A stretch of DNA of 64,000 nt from Adiantum capillus-veneris (Eukaryota > Streptophyta > Polypodiopsida > Polypodiales > Pteridaceae). The stretch lies in assembly GCA_014529385.2 (NCBI GenBank), contig CM043963.1:94276412-94340411 (forward strand), read 5' to 3'. Both the position numbers and the translations under genes were made by a program. This document shows, in pieces, positions 45,220 to 54,939 of this stretch; the stretch's first letter is position 1, and the number at the start of each line of letters is the position of its first letter. The notes beneath the pieces were generated by a model that saw only the letters and a list, made by a program, of their open reading frames with translations, did not search any database and had not been told where the DNA came from.

Positions 45220-46280
45220 ATTACGAGAGGGGTGCAAGGATGAAAGCACGTTGTTCCATGGGGAGGAGGGTGTATCTATGGATGATGGTAGAGAGGAGAG
45301 AGGCTAGGTAGTTCTAAGAAGGTGGGGTGGTTGGTTGATAGGTGATGGGGTCGTTGAGTTGTCTTAGTGCCTCATTCTCATATTATTCTTTGAGAGAATA
45401 GTAAGACCAAATTTTTTGTTGGCGGGTTTAATGACAATGGAGTTGTCTTGTGTGAGAATTTGAGGGCTAGATGAACAAATTTTGGAGGTTTGGAGCAAGA
45501 AGTATTGTAAAATTCCAATTTTTGTTTAAGGTGACGTCGGTTAAGTTTAGTGATAGCTACTAGAGAGGGATTCTCTTTGAGTGGTTTTCAAGCGGGATTT
45601 GGTAATTTATATGAAGATGGGCAGGGGGTTTCTTGGGTTTTGAAAAAATCTTTAAGTTGTAAATTTCTACCTAAGGTTGCATGTGCTTCTAGGAGGGTTT
45701 TGGGTGTAGGATTGGGAGGAGGTGGGATATACTTGAGACCCAAGTTTAAGCATTTCTTTTCATTAAACGTAAGGGACGTGAGGTGAGGTTGTGTACAAAG
45801 TTGAAAGAAATGATATTATCAAAGGAATAGGCCGGTTGCTTACCAAAATTTTAGAGTTTATACTCATGTGGATTGGTAAGTGGAAGCCAAAATTTTCTCC
45901 TTCTCCTTGGGTTTTTGTATGTAGACGTCGTGTCGTGTCGATGGTTCATCGGGTTAGGTAAAGTCATAGTCGAGGGAGTTGAAGGAGAGTTATCATGCAT
46001 CCATATTGTTGGGAGGAGGGGGGGCTCTTTAAAGAGTAGATGCACCCATGAAGTTGGGTGTGTTAGCCCTAGTCCCTCCTCCCTTTTCCTTTTCGCGAAT
46101 CCAAAGAGCTACGATTGAGATGAAGAACATGGTTGTTGCGTGAAGTGGATTGGACATTGTTACATGAAATAGGTTGGGGTTAGAAGCTTGTGGAGGAGGC
46201 TTAGGGGAAAATAGATTATAAATGTGATTGAGAGGATATTTAGGTGGCATGCTAGGTTCTTTGGAGTAGTGTAAGGGAGG
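45220..46280 (-). other. Unrecognised decayed coding-like sequence
   Basis: The minus strand has broken frames such as MHDNSPSTPSTMTLPNPMNH and IIHRYTLLPMEQRAFILAPL with many stops. They continue the proline- and serine-rich composition of the ORFs to the right. No function can be assigned. Confidence 0.25.
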
Positions 46281-46286
46281 GAGTTT

Positions 46287-46844
46287 TCATTTTTTGAAAG
46301 GGGGAGGGGGAGAGATTTTCTTAGTTGCTATGGTTTGGGAGAAGGGATGATGAGAAAGCGTTTTATGAGGTTTGACAGTTGGACCGGGCTTAGTATGCTT
46401 GTTGGGGAGAGAGGCTCTTGGTGGGAAAAAGGGAGCTTTGGAAGCGGGAGCTTTGGAAGAGGGATGGAGAGAGGATGAATTGGATAGGGTGGGATGGGAG
46501 TTAGAGATTGAAGGGTTTTTGATTGCGGTGTTTTTAGATGAGGGAAGGTATTTCAGTTGTTTGAATACTTCCCGTTCAACAAGTTCTTTGATGGATTCCT
46601 CCTTGGGGAGATGGGTTATTTCCTCAAGGGTCGAGGTGATGGTTCGATTCCTAGCCTTCTTAGCTTCATCATCTTTGACGGTGGTCAGGTGGGTGTTTAC
46701 TATATGCGTTTGCATGAGAGAGAGGAAGCGTTGTAGAGTTGAGTCCTTCCATTCTTTTAAGTGCCATTGCCACTCGGAGCTAGAGACCAAAGGTAGAGAG
46801 ATGTGTGAGAGTTTTGTTGTGAGGCCATAGATGGTTGGCAACAC
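46287..46844 (-). CDS. Unrecognised proline/lysine-rich ORF
   Basis: 185 codons. A first part includes a possible helical segment (TLEEITHLPKEESIKELVE then REVFKQLKYLPSS), and a basic, proline-rich tail follows (SSKAPASKAPFFPPRASLP). It overlaps the end of 46780-47034 in another frame, so these ORFs may be one gene broken by frameshifts. The composition suggests an accessory or ORF1-like retroelement protein, but there is no diagnostic motif. Confidence 0.3.
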   Translation of the reverse strand: MLPTIYGLTTKLSHISLPLVSSSEWQWHLKEWKDSTLQRFLSLMQTHIVNTHLTTVKDDEAKKARNRTITSTLEEITHLPKEESIKELVEREVFKQLKYLPSSKNTAIKNPSISNSHPTLSNSSSLHPSSKAPASKAPFFPPRASLPNKHTKPGPTVKPHKTLSHHPFSQTIATKKISPPPPFKK

Positions 46845-47034
46845 TAGTGTGGTAGTTATTTAATTTAGTGTTGAGGTTTTGGAGGAGAAGTTTGTTGGCT
46901 AAAATAAGGGCATGGGTGCAATCCAATTGATATTGGATGGTGAGAGCGGTAAATTTAGCATTGAGAAGAGCTTGAGCTTGTGTGTCCTCAATTTGTAGAC
47001 GGGGTGGCTTCATGTTAAGGCTATCCGGGGCCAA
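46780..47034 (-). CDS. Unrecognised ORF, helical composition
   Basis: 84 codons. The segment DTQAQALLNAKFTALTIQYQ and LANKLLLQNLNTKLNNYH has spaced leucines as in a coiled coil. It lies 8 bp downstream of the 240-codon ORF in the same direction, in another frame. Possibly the middle of one broken gene. Confidence 0.3.
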   Translation of the reverse strand: MAPDSLNMKPPRLQIEDTQAQALLNAKFTALTIQYQLDCTHALILANKLLLQNLNTKLNNYHTSVANHLWPHNKTLTHLSTFGL

Positions 47035-47041
47035 TTGTTAT

Positions 47042-47764
47042 TTATGTAGTTCCTCTAAGTGGGGATGAAAGTTGTAGTTTTGCACTTCTTTTTGTGTAGC
47101 TTTTGAAATTCGACGAGGGCAAAAGATAGGATGCCCCCAAACTCTTAGGTTTTTTTAGGGGAAGAGAGGCGGTTAACATGGATTGTATTTGAGTGTGCTC
47201 CAAATATGGAGGGGGAGAAGAATGACCACGGTTGGGAGGGGGATCGTGTATAGCGGTAGAAGGTAAGGGTTTAGGGCTAGGTGGGTTTGGTTCAATGGTA
47301 TTGAGGGATATTTGGAGGTTTGATTGTGGTTGCTTGTAGGGCTTGGTGGGTGCAGGTGGGGTGAAGTTTTCCTCCGGGCTAAGGTTTAGTTGGACTGGGG
47401 AGTTTTCTTTGCCTTCTTCTTCTTCTTCATCTTCTTCTTGAAGCCTAGCTTGTTGGGGATTTAGAGAAGAATTGAATGAGTCTTCGGGGAGGTGTTCTAG
47501 TTCTTCTGTGATGATTTTGTAAGGGTCCAAAGCATGGTGGTCAAAGGTATTGGAGGAATCAAGGGTTAGCTCCAGGTTATATTTATTGGCTTGGGAGCTT
47601 TGTTGGCTCTCCGTTGGTGAGGTGGCATCCATATTCGTAGCCAAGGGTGAGTTTTGGCGTTGTGCGTTGCTTGCGAAATCATCAAATCCATAGTCCTCCA
47701 TGGCATGTATTCTAAGCTGTATCAGTGGGCCAAGTTGTTGACGAGTATGTTGAGCTAGATGCAC
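47042..47764 (-). CDS. Unrecognised acidic/proline-rich 240-codon ORF
   Basis: Starts 26 bp downstream of a copy of the gypsy leader repeat (47790-48070). The first Met is MHLAQHTRQ, with a second at MEDYGFDDFASNAQ. An acidic run (EEDEEEEEGKE) lies near residues 113-123, and proline-rich words such as PPPNRGHSSPPPYLEH follow. It probably begins an internal region of a gypsy-related or chimeric element, since gag starts at a similar place after the other leader copy. No known domain was seen. Confidence 0.35.
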   Translation of the reverse strand: MHLAQHTRQQLGPLIQLRIHAMEDYGFDDFASNAQRQNSPLATNMDATSPTESQQSSQANKYNLELTLDSSNTFDHHALDPYKIITEELEHLPEDSFNSSLNPQQARLQEEDEEEEEGKENSPVQLNLSPEENFTPPAPTKPYKQPQSNLQISLNTIEPNPPSPKPLPSTAIHDPPPNRGHSSPPPYLEHTQIQSMLTASLPLKKPKSLGASYLLPSSNFKSYTKRSAKLQLSSPLRGTT

Positions 47765-47789
47765 TTTCGAGTTGTTGAGGTGTTGAGTT

Positions 47790-48070
47790 GCACCTCGAAG
47801 GTTAACCGCTTACCTTTTTTAAGCGTCCGTTTTCACTCGTGTTTTTTACGTTTTTAATCTTTTTTTAATGTTTTTTAACGTTTGATTTTTTTGATTAAAG
47901 TGTGTGATAGCTCGAAACAAGCGTATCACTTAGAGGGTTGCTATGTGATTTACAACACAATTTTCGGGCATCTGAAGTTCTGTTGGTCCTCAAAAAATCA
48001 ATTTTTAGCTACGTATGAAGCTAAATTCGTAATTTTAAAAGGCGAATGAGGCCTAGGCCTGAGCGTGAGC
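47790..48070. repeat. 281-bp direct repeat, left copy
   Basis: Matches 53338-53617 at about 97 percent (about seven differences seen). Starts ACCTCGAAGGTTAACCGC and ends GCCTGAGCGTGAGC. The right copy lies in the leader of the gypsy element. Neither end has TG/CA, so it is not an LTR. Confidence 0.85.
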
Positions 48071-48936
48071 CGTTTGAAATGAGCTTGTCACCCTTTGAAA
48101 CCAATTGTTCTAGTTGGTAATAGGTGAGGATTTTTGCCAGTAGTTTTTTATTACCTTAGGTGCCTCGTCGAGTTGCAAGGGTGGTAAGGTACTCTCCCAG
48201 GATCGAACTTGAAGTGGTTCATCAGGTGATTCTTGAACACTGGGAGGTGTGGATTCCTTTGTAGCTTCATGGAGGTCCACTATTGTAGGTCGAGGATGTG
48301 GAGAAGCTTTTACCTCTATGGATACATTACATGAGGAGCTAGAATCTTCATGGGACTTCCCCCTTCTTGAGCTAGGTGGAACAAATCATTCTTTCTTCGG
48401 TACCCAAACTAGCTCTGGAGCGGGTGTGTAGCATTCAATGATTTTTTTCTTTCAGCGATTATCGATTCGTTTTGGAGCTACGGGATTGAGTTCACATGGG
48501 TGAGGTGATAGGTAAGAACACAATCTACATTTTGGCACCCATATTTGATCATTTCCTTGATAGTAGCCTTGGGCTTCCAATAGTCGTTTAGGAATCCATC
48601 GCCACGTTTTCTTACATTTCTTGGAGCGAGTGGAACGTTACTTACGAGGCTTCTATTTTTTAGCACTAACTATGGTCGCAAAAAAAGCTTTAGGGACCCA
48701 CTTGTATGTTTTCTTCGTTATATTAGGATGAGTCTTGTCAGAAGCTATATGCATTGCTTGTAGCATATTTAAGGGTACGGGCATTTCATCCCCCTTAAAG
48801 TGTTACCCAGGTCGTCCCCCTATTTTCCCAAGTATCTATGGTTACTGCTAGGTGGACCCAATCCACATTGTCCGACTCAGTCATCCCAGGTAGTACATCC
48901 ATATAAGGAGAATCTTCCCCAACATCAGTGTCCGCT
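48071..48936 (-). pseudogene. Post-protease linker of the gypsy element, decayed
   Basis: Minus-strand fragments such as NVRKRGDGFLNDYWKPKATI (48666-48478) and SPDEPLQVRSWESTLPPLQL (around 48200) lie in different frames. In plant gypsy elements the RT follows such a spacer. Here the element ends before RT. Confidence 0.4.
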
Positions 48937-50133
48937 TTACATGTGTAACAATCCTGCAAATGGGGCCGAGTCACCTGTGGTGTCAGATCTATGATCAATT
49001 ATAAACCTGTTTCCTAGATGATGTGCTCGAACCGTCACAAGATCCACTCGAATGACAGAATCTTGGAACTGCAAGTAGACATGGTTTTTAGACCAGTCAT
49101 GCACCATTTTTGCTTCCCTCATGAAAGGACGTTCTAAGATCATCTCCGATGCCATAGTGTGCTTGGAGAAATCCATAACAATGAAGGTAACTCTTATTTT
49201 ATGTCCAAAGACCTTGATCTTGAGATCTTCTAGCATCCCAATAGGTTTAACAATAGACCCATTGGCCATCTTCACTACTATGGTTGTGGTCGCAAGGTGA
49301 GGTCTTCCCATAGTTTCCCAGCAATTTTTAGTCACAATGCTAACCCCAGCGCCACCATCAAGGATTCCCTTCACAGTTAATCCCTTAGTAGTGATTGGTA
49401 TGGTCGCATTGGATTCATCACCCTCAAAATATTGTCCCAACTTGTTAACATGTATTTTTATAAAAAGGTTCTCATCTAGGTTGGGTTGTGGATCTAAGTG
49501 TTCCTCGTCTATTGGCATCTCCCCAGCTCCATCCATCTGTGAAAATTGTGGTAGCCCAAACTTTAGTTCTCCATTGAGGAAGGCTTGAAGAGCTGAGACT
49601 AGCTCAGGGTCTTTATATAGTTTAGACATGATGGTGGTTCTAACTTGTGAAGACATGAAATCCATCAATTTGGCAATGTTTAACGGCACCTTTTGGCCTT
49701 GAGTCCCTTGACGTGGGGAAGATGGAATCTCCATTTCTTCGATAGGATCAAGTAGTCCCTCTGTAAACATTCTTTCCATCAAGAAGTGAGTACACCCACT
49801 TTCCCATGACTTTAAGTCACTTTCTTCTTGGATGACACTATGTATGGCTAAGGGTCTATGGACTTGGTGAGGTTGATGTTGCGTAGGAAACACGGTGTCT
49901 GTAATGTGGATCTGCCTAGGTGCTAGTTCTAGATCCCTTTGGGTATCTTCTACCAAACTCCTTAATTGCTTGACTCGCTCAATCTCCTCTATAGGGTTTG
50001 GATAAGTTCCTATCTTCTTCTTGGATCCCTGCCATTGTGGCTCATGAAGATCTTCCTTGTTGGTTTCTATCTTAGTGGTTGTTTTGGTCTCCATGGTTTC
50101 TCTTGAATCAGAATCCTCTTCAGCATCATTCAT
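48937..50133 (-). CDS. Gypsy retropepsin-like protease region
   Basis: 398 codons. The first 180 are charged linker. The protease starts near residue 215 (NLDENLFIKIHVNKLG). The active site is VKGILDGGAGVSIVTK near residue 255, in the DGGAG form found in some plant gypsy elements instead of DSGA or DTGA. LPIG-like PIGMLEDLKIKV and MILERPFMREAK follow, matching the second half of retropepsin folds. It would cut the Gag-Pol precursor. It is in a different frame from gag, and it ends just after ERPFMREAKMVHDWSKN and about 60 residues of linker. Complete as a domain, but not followed by RT. Confidence 0.75.
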   Translation of the reverse strand: MNDAEEDSDSRETMETKTTTKIETNKEDLHEPQWQGSKKKIGTYPNPIEEIERVKQLRSLVEDTQRDLELAPRQIHITDTVFPTQHQPHQVHRPLAIHSVIQEESDLKSWESGCTHFLMERMFTEGLLDPIEEMEIPSSPRQGTQGQKVPLNIAKLMDFMSSQVRTTIMSKLYKDPELVSALQAFLNGELKFGLPQFSQMDGAGEMPIDEEHLDPQPNLDENLFIKIHVNKLGQYFEGDESNATIPITTKGLTVKGILDGGAGVSIVTKNCWETMGRPHLATTTIVVKMANGSIVKPIGMLEDLKIKVFGHKIRVTFIVMDFSKHTMASEMILERPFMREAKMVHDWSKNHVYLQFQDSVIRVDLVTVRAHHLGNRFIIDHRSDTTGDSAPFAGLLHM

Positions 50134-50361
50134 ATATATGGGGTTGTCACCAGTCCCTATGTTGGTCTTTGAACTGGGGTCTGACTTCGCTGCTTTTTGC
50201 GATCTCTTCCTTCGTGTTTTCTTCTTTTTCTGAGATTGGGCAATTGATGCCGTTCTCTTTCCTCAAGAATATAATTTTGTTTTTGGAGCATCGATCGTGT
50301 GAGTACGTTTAATGGTACCACAGGTGTACTTTGTGATGGCTCCTTGGTAACTTCAATCAAG

Positions 50362-50724
50362 TTATAATGGCGTGATCTTCGGTGCATTTGGATTATTTGG
50401 ACATTGGGCAATCAAATGATCTATGCCACATCGATTACACATGAGTATCGGCATTGTAGACGTGCTTGCTTGATTGGTTTGCATTAGTGTGGCATTTTTT
50501 TGTAGCTTAATAGGACACTCGGCTACACGATGTGGACCTCCACACTCATAGCATTGAAGAGGTGGTGTCTTAGCAGTGTAATTGATATTTTGGCCTCTTG
50601 CTGCAAGAGAAGCTACTTGATATACAGGTTTGACTTGTCCCCAATAGTCCTCCATGTAGTATTGTGGACTTTCTTCAAGCACATCCATCCCATAGGCAAT
50701 ATTAGGATCTATATCTTCCTTCAA
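50362..50724 (-). pseudogene. gag: Gypsy gag C-terminal part with two further zinc knuckles
   Basis: 120 codons, overlapping the end of the main gag ORF by 4 bp with a shift of frame. Knuckle-like motifs CYECGGPHRVAEC and CNRCGIDHLIAQC are present. They continue the gag nucleocapsid region, so gag probably suffered a single-base indel near 50721. Confidence 0.65.
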
Positions 50725-52274
50725 GAAATAGATGACTCACAACCCACTTGATTCACATAAGTGATTATCGGATGTGGTGGTTGCGGTCCTAGCACTGGAG
50801 GTGGTAAAGGTGTTGTTTGAACAACATTTTGGGCCCTAAGGACCATGTGTTGTGTTGTTTGTTCAAGAGGTGGGGCCGGCATCAATGCAGGCACTCGAGG
50901 TGTGTCTGTCCATGCTAAGGTTGGTCTATTGGCCATCGCACACTTAAATACTATGCAATCCTTATCTTGATGACCATACCTCCCACAGGCATTGCAATTC
51001 CCATTGAATTTTACTCTAAAAGTAGGGCATTCACTGGTACTATGCGGTCCATAGCATACTGAGCACCATTGTTGCTCCCTTCTTGGATACATATGATTGT
51101 TTTGCGGAGCACGATTGTCTCTAAGACTCTCTTGAATAGCCTTGGTGAGATCTGCTAAAGTAATCTCATATATCTTTGGATCCTTAGCAATAGGCTTTAG
51201 GATCATTGGCTGATGACCCGATGCTTGTGAGCTAATAGATTTAGACTCAACAGACACTCTTTCTCCTTGAATCATTAAATTAACCTCCAATTGGATCCCA
51301 TTGGTGGTGACTGCTTCCCAAGTGGTGATACCTCTAATGACTAAGCCATTGTAGATATCCTCATGTCGTAACCCCCTAATGAATCTATTGAGCAATTGGT
51401 TATTGTTGAAGCGCTTATTTGGATTACAACGAGAATTCAAATGCTTCAAGCGACTAATAAAGTCTCTCACCAACTCTCCTTCCTCTCGTTGGGCTTTCTG
51501 GAGCTGAGAGGCTACACCCCAAAGCACTCCCTCTTGTATGTATTCTTTCAAGAACAGTCTCCTAAGAGTAGGGTAAATCGTTTTTTCTTCCACCCTTAGG
51601 GTTCTATACCAATCCTCAGCCTTTCCACTTAAGGTTAGGCTTAAAGAATTGCTCTTATGTAGGTCATTGTGTTCTCCTAGAGAATCGCATATTTGTTCAA
51701 ACACTTCGATATGCTTTCTCACATCCCCGTCTCCACTAAATTTTTGTGTGAGCTTGGCTATTTGTATAGCTTTACTTCTAGGCTCTCTATCAGGCGCGTT
51801 CCGCATATTCTCAACAATAGATCGACCCATAGCTTGAGCAAATGTTGCCAAGTCACCTAAGTGAGCAGGCACCGTGGGTGGAGGTGATCTAGAGACTACA
51901 TGTGGAGTAGGTATTGGCATCAGGCTTGGCACATAGGAAGCCCTTGGGTTCCATGTTGGGTACGATGTTGTGCCATGTGGTGGTCCAAAGTTCATATGGG
52001 TGGCCCTAGGCATAGTAGACGTTGGATGTGACATGCTAATGCTAGCCGGTATAGTCCCATGGAAATAAGAACTTGGGTGTTGTGGTTGTGGAGCATAGGT
52101 AGTTGAAACAATGGGAGGGGTAGGGACTACATGAGTACGAGGACCCATGGGTGTATAGGATTGGTACACACTTGTAGGTACTATTGCAGGCATTGAGCTA
52201 CCATGTAGCGGTGCTTTACTAACAAATGAGGTCCATGGCGTGTTTCTCGGCATGCTCATCATTGGGGTAGGCAT
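50721..52274 (-). CDS. gag: Gypsy gag, capsid and nucleocapsid part
   Basis: 517 codons. The N-terminal 150 residues are proline/threonine/serine-rich. The gag capsid domain spans about 165-300: KFSGDGDVRKHIEVFEQ, LTLSGKAEDWYRTL, LRRLFLKEYIQ and DFISRLKHLNSRC. Two knuckles follow: CSVCYGPHSTSEC and CNACGRYGHQDKDC, the second a regular CX2CX4HX4C. Gag packages element RNA in particles. The first part of the protein lies in 52307-53128 in another frame. Confidence 0.8.
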   Translation of the reverse strand: MPTPMMSMPRNTPWTSFVSKAPLHGSSMPAIVPTSVYQSYTPMGPRTHVVPTPPIVSTTYAPQPQHPSSYFHGTIPASISMSHPTSTMPRATHMNFGPPHGTTSYPTWNPRASYVPSLMPIPTPHVVSRSPPPTVPAHLGDLATFAQAMGRSIVENMRNAPDREPRSKAIQIAKLTQKFSGDGDVRKHIEVFEQICDSLGEHNDLHKSNSLSLTLSGKAEDWYRTLRVEEKTIYPTLRRLFLKEYIQEGVLWGVASQLQKAQREEGELVRDFISRLKHLNSRCNPNKRFNNNQLLNRFIRGLRHEDIYNGLVIRGITTWEAVTTNGIQLEVNLMIQGERVSVESKSISSQASGHQPMILKPIAKDPKIYEITLADLTKAIQESLRDNRAPQNNHMYPRREQQWCSVCYGPHSTSECPTFRVKFNGNCNACGRYGHQDKDCIVFKCAMANRPTLAWTDTPRVPALMPAPPLEQTTQHMVLRAQNVVQTTPLPPPVLGPQPPHPIITYVNQVGCESSIS

Positions 52275-52306
52275 GGTAGCCGTGGTGTCATCAAGGGAAA
52301 GATGAG

Positions 52307-53128
52307 CTAGACTTGGAAAGGTGAAGTCTCCATTTGCGATAAGGTCGGTTGTTTAGCCTTTCCTACATCCAAGAATCTCATGAGACCCGTTGAAGGCATG
52401 TTGATCCCCTTGTTCTGTCTCTCTAACTCAATGACCCTATGGATGACCTCACAAACTCTTTGTTGTTGATCCTCCACACTAGTAGCGCCCATTGTGGATT
52501 GTAGGACATCTAACCAACCCACGTGATAGGTGTGACCTGTGTATAGGTCGGTCAGAGTTTCTGTTTGTAGTTTGTACTCCCAGTTCTCATTTAGGAACAC
52601 TCCATCTAGGATTGAGGTGCTAGGGGTGTCCTTTGGGCTAGATGCAATGTTGCTTTCTAGGGGTTGGCCCTTAGCGGTTGCTAAGTCAGGGGCACTCGAT
52701 TGCTCTCTTAGCAAGGATATTGACATAAGGGCTTTCGCTTTTAACTCTCTTCGTTGCTCCGCCTTGCGTAAGCTCTCGACTTTCTTTTCCCTAGCCGCAA
52801 TGATATATCGCTCAACCTCTTGCACTTTGGCAAGGATTCTACCATCGGGTAATATGACCTTGGAGGGAAATAACTCTGAAGAGTCAGGAGGTGCAGTGAA
52901 TGAGGTATTCACGTGCACATTCTCTAAGGGTATAGGGTCTACGTTGGTCACGAATGGAGAATTTACTTCCCCACCCCCCTCATTTACATCATTAGCTCCA
53001 TGTTCGGAGCGAGTGGCTCTACTAAAGGTTTCCTTCAGGCGGCTAAGCACGCTCGGCACGGACCTCGGGCCCATGGCATGCATGTCTCGGCTTGAGCTAT
53101 CGGGATTAGGCATTGGGAAACCCTCCAT
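52307..53128 (-). CDS. gag: Gypsy gag, N-terminal part
   Basis: 273 codons starting MEGFPMPNPDSSSRDMHAMG, about 210 bp downstream of the leader repeat. It contains a charged helical stretch (KVQEVERYIIAAREKKVESL then RKAEQRRELKAKAL) that may form a coiled coil, then YTGHTYHVGWLDVLQ. A frameshift near 52290 separates it from the capsid part. It has no known catalytic motif. It is called gag because of position. Confidence 0.55.
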   Translation of the reverse strand: MEGFPMPNPDSSSRDMHAMGPRSVPSVLSRLKETFSRATRSEHGANDVNEGGGEVNSPFVTNVDPIPLENVHVNTSFTAPPDSSELFPSKVILPDGRILAKVQEVERYIIAAREKKVESLRKAEQRRELKAKALMSISLLREQSSAPDLATAKGQPLESNIASSPKDTPSTSILDGVFLNENWEYKLQTETLTDLYTGHTYHVGWLDVLQSTMGATSVEDQQQRVCEVIHRVIELERQNKGINMPSTGLMRFLDVGKAKQPTLSQMETSPFQV

Positions 53129-53337
53129 GACGTTGTAGTCAGAGGAAGAGTCACTAGCCGCTATGTTCGGGTCTTGGTTTGTACTACCTTAGGTCCCCGC
53201 CGCCGAGGGCCTGGAACCTAAAGTAGGTGGATATTGAGAACTCGCGTAAGTCGAAATTCTCTCTAGTTGCTTCGTCTCTAGCACACGACTAGAGTGCAGA
53301 TGCATGTGCCTTTGGCACCCTACAAGCGTCAGCGAAT

Positions 53338-53617
53338 AACCTCGAAGGTTAACCGCTTACCTTTTTTAAGCGTCCGTTTTCACTCGTGTTTTTTACGTTT
53401 TTAATCTTTTTTTAATGTTTTTTAACGTTTGATTTTTTTGATTAAAGTGTGTGATAGCTCGAAACGAGCGTATCAATTAGAGGGTCGCTGTGTGCTTTAC
53501 AACACAATTTTTGGGCATCTGAAGTTCTGTTGGTCCTCAAAAAATCGATTTTTAGCTACGTATGAAGCTAAATTCGTAATTTTAAAAGGCGAATGAGGCC
53601 TAGGCCTGAGCGTGAGC
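53338..53617. repeat. 281-bp direct repeat, right copy, in the gypsy leader
   Basis: Counterpart of 47790-48070. Lies between the primer site and gag. Confidence 0.85.
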
Positions 53618-53719
53618 TTGGGCTTGGGTATGGGAGATATTCCCGATCCCGGTCCTACCTTTAATTTTTTTTTAAATTTTTAATTAAAAAAAAGAATAAG
53701 GTCGCCACGGCCTGCGCGA

Positions 53720-53995
53720 GAGCACACACACTCTATCTACCTACTTCTAACTAATACACCTACTGTTACACACTAACACACTTTATCTTCCTACTTCTAA
53801 CTAATACACCTACTGTTACACACTAACACACTCTATTAGCTCTCACAGATCTACTTCCTACTTACTGTACATTACATTACATAGAAAACTAACAATCTTA
53901 ATACACAGAGAATAAACACAGTACCTTTGAAAACTCCATTAACAAAGAAAACTAACGACCTTAATACACAGAGAATAAACACAGTACCTTTGAAA
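53720..53995. repeat. Short tandem duplications in the gypsy leader
   Basis: CTTCTAACTAATACACCTAC with TGTTACACACTAACACACT occurs twice at 53742-53832 (about 60-bp period). AATACACAGAGAATAAACAC with AGTACCTTTGAAAACTCC occurs twice at 53900-54003 (about 65-bp period). Confidence 0.8.
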
Positions 53996-54135
53996 ACTCC
54001 ATTAACAAAAAAAATACACAATATAACACAAAATCCTTCTTCTCAACACACACACCCTCCTTCCTTACCTTTCCTACAATTGAAGTTGCACCACAAAAGA
54101 AGCACAGAGTGCCATTCAAGCTTAGTGTATGGCAT

Positions 54136-54153
54136 TCCTCGGCAACGACGCCA
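54136..54153 (-). other. Primer-binding site of the gypsy element
   Basis: TGGCGTCGTTGCCGAGGA on the minus strand, near-identical to a primer site common in plant gypsy elements. The LTR ends four bases upstream (CA at 54158-54159 read on the minus strand). Confidence 0.8.
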
Positions 54154-54157
54154 AAAA

Positions 54158-54900
54158 TGTGCACGTATGTCGCACGTGTCAATGCAAGGAACTTGCTGAT
54201 ACACTGTGTGCAAGCCACAAATGGCTCCAAGCACACAACAAGCCTAAACTAGCAAGCTCAAAGATGGCGTTGGTGTGTCACTCACCGCTCTACGCTTCCT
54301 ATCGTGGAGGATTCCTGGCAGCGAAGAAGAGGGAGATGCCGCTACGCCGTGCTCAACCGCCTCGCCGCCATCGTGCCGCCGTAATGCTCGATTGCACACA
54401 CACACACACTCTCTCTCTCTCTCTCACGCATACACACACACACACACAAGGAGATGAAGAAGAAGAAGATGGAGATGGAGTAAGAGCACTCTTCAATTGG
54501 ACAAATGAGAGAAGGAGTGAATTTTAGGTTTAGTTGACTTTTATATGAGCTCACCCCATTCACACTTGGGCGCCCATGCTTAGCCAACTAATCCCTTGAA
54601 TGTTCCAGCTAGAGTGCGCCTCTCATCGGCGATCACTCTTACCTTTTCCTATTGGATCGACAAGCCCGGTACCTGACTCTACCAAGTAAATAATACAACA
54701 TCTTTCGTAGGTGATATGGTGTCCGTGAGCCGTGAGGGTTAACATGGAGAAGAGTACATTCACAAGTGGAGGGTCGTAGGAGTGGAATTTTGAGGAAGCC
54801 GAAGTTAACTGAGAAGGGGAAAACAAAGTGTGCCGCGCTTATAATTTTCAAAGATCAAATAAGTTAAAATTACGTAAGTATGCCAAGCGTGCATAACACT
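54158..54900 (-). repeat. Gypsy 5' LTR, right edge uncertain
   Basis: Starts TGTGCACGTATGTCGC on the plus strand. No second LTR copy is in the window, so the outer end is only bounded by the integrase fragment that starts by 54940. A CA/CT microsatellite lies at 54396-54450, and a GAAGAAGAAGATGGAGATGG run follows it. Confidence 0.55.
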
Positions 54901-54939
54901 TATAAATAAGAGAAAGGAGGAAGGCGGGCGGGGCGGGGA

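Larger units (their letters stand above)
48071..54900 (-). mobile_element. Ty3-gypsy retrotransposon, decayed and truncated after protease
   Basis: Reading on the minus strand: an LTR from about 54900 to 54158, a primer site with the common plant form (54136-54153), a leader, gag, zinc knuckles and protease. Coding traces continue to 48071, where the sequence switches to a copy of the leader repeat. RT, RNase H, integrase and the 3' LTR are absent. Frameshifts break gag. The right edge of the LTR is not defined by a second copy. Confidence 0.7.

Noticed and set aside
46372-46830. Plus-strand 152-codon ORF
   Set aside because: Antisense to the 185-codon minus ORF. Neither has a known domain, but the minus strand continues coding-like composition on both sides.
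52539-53138. Plus-strand 199-codon ORF
   Set aside because: Antisense to the N-terminal gag part, which fits the element's order and strand.
47790-53617. 281-bp direct repeats taken as LTRs of a 5.8-kb element
   Set aside because: The ends lack TG/CA, no target duplication is seen, and the real primer site lies at 54136-54153, outside them.
54129-54527. Plus-strand 132-codon ORF
   Set aside because: It lies across the primer site and LTR of the gypsy element and includes a CA/CT microsatellite.
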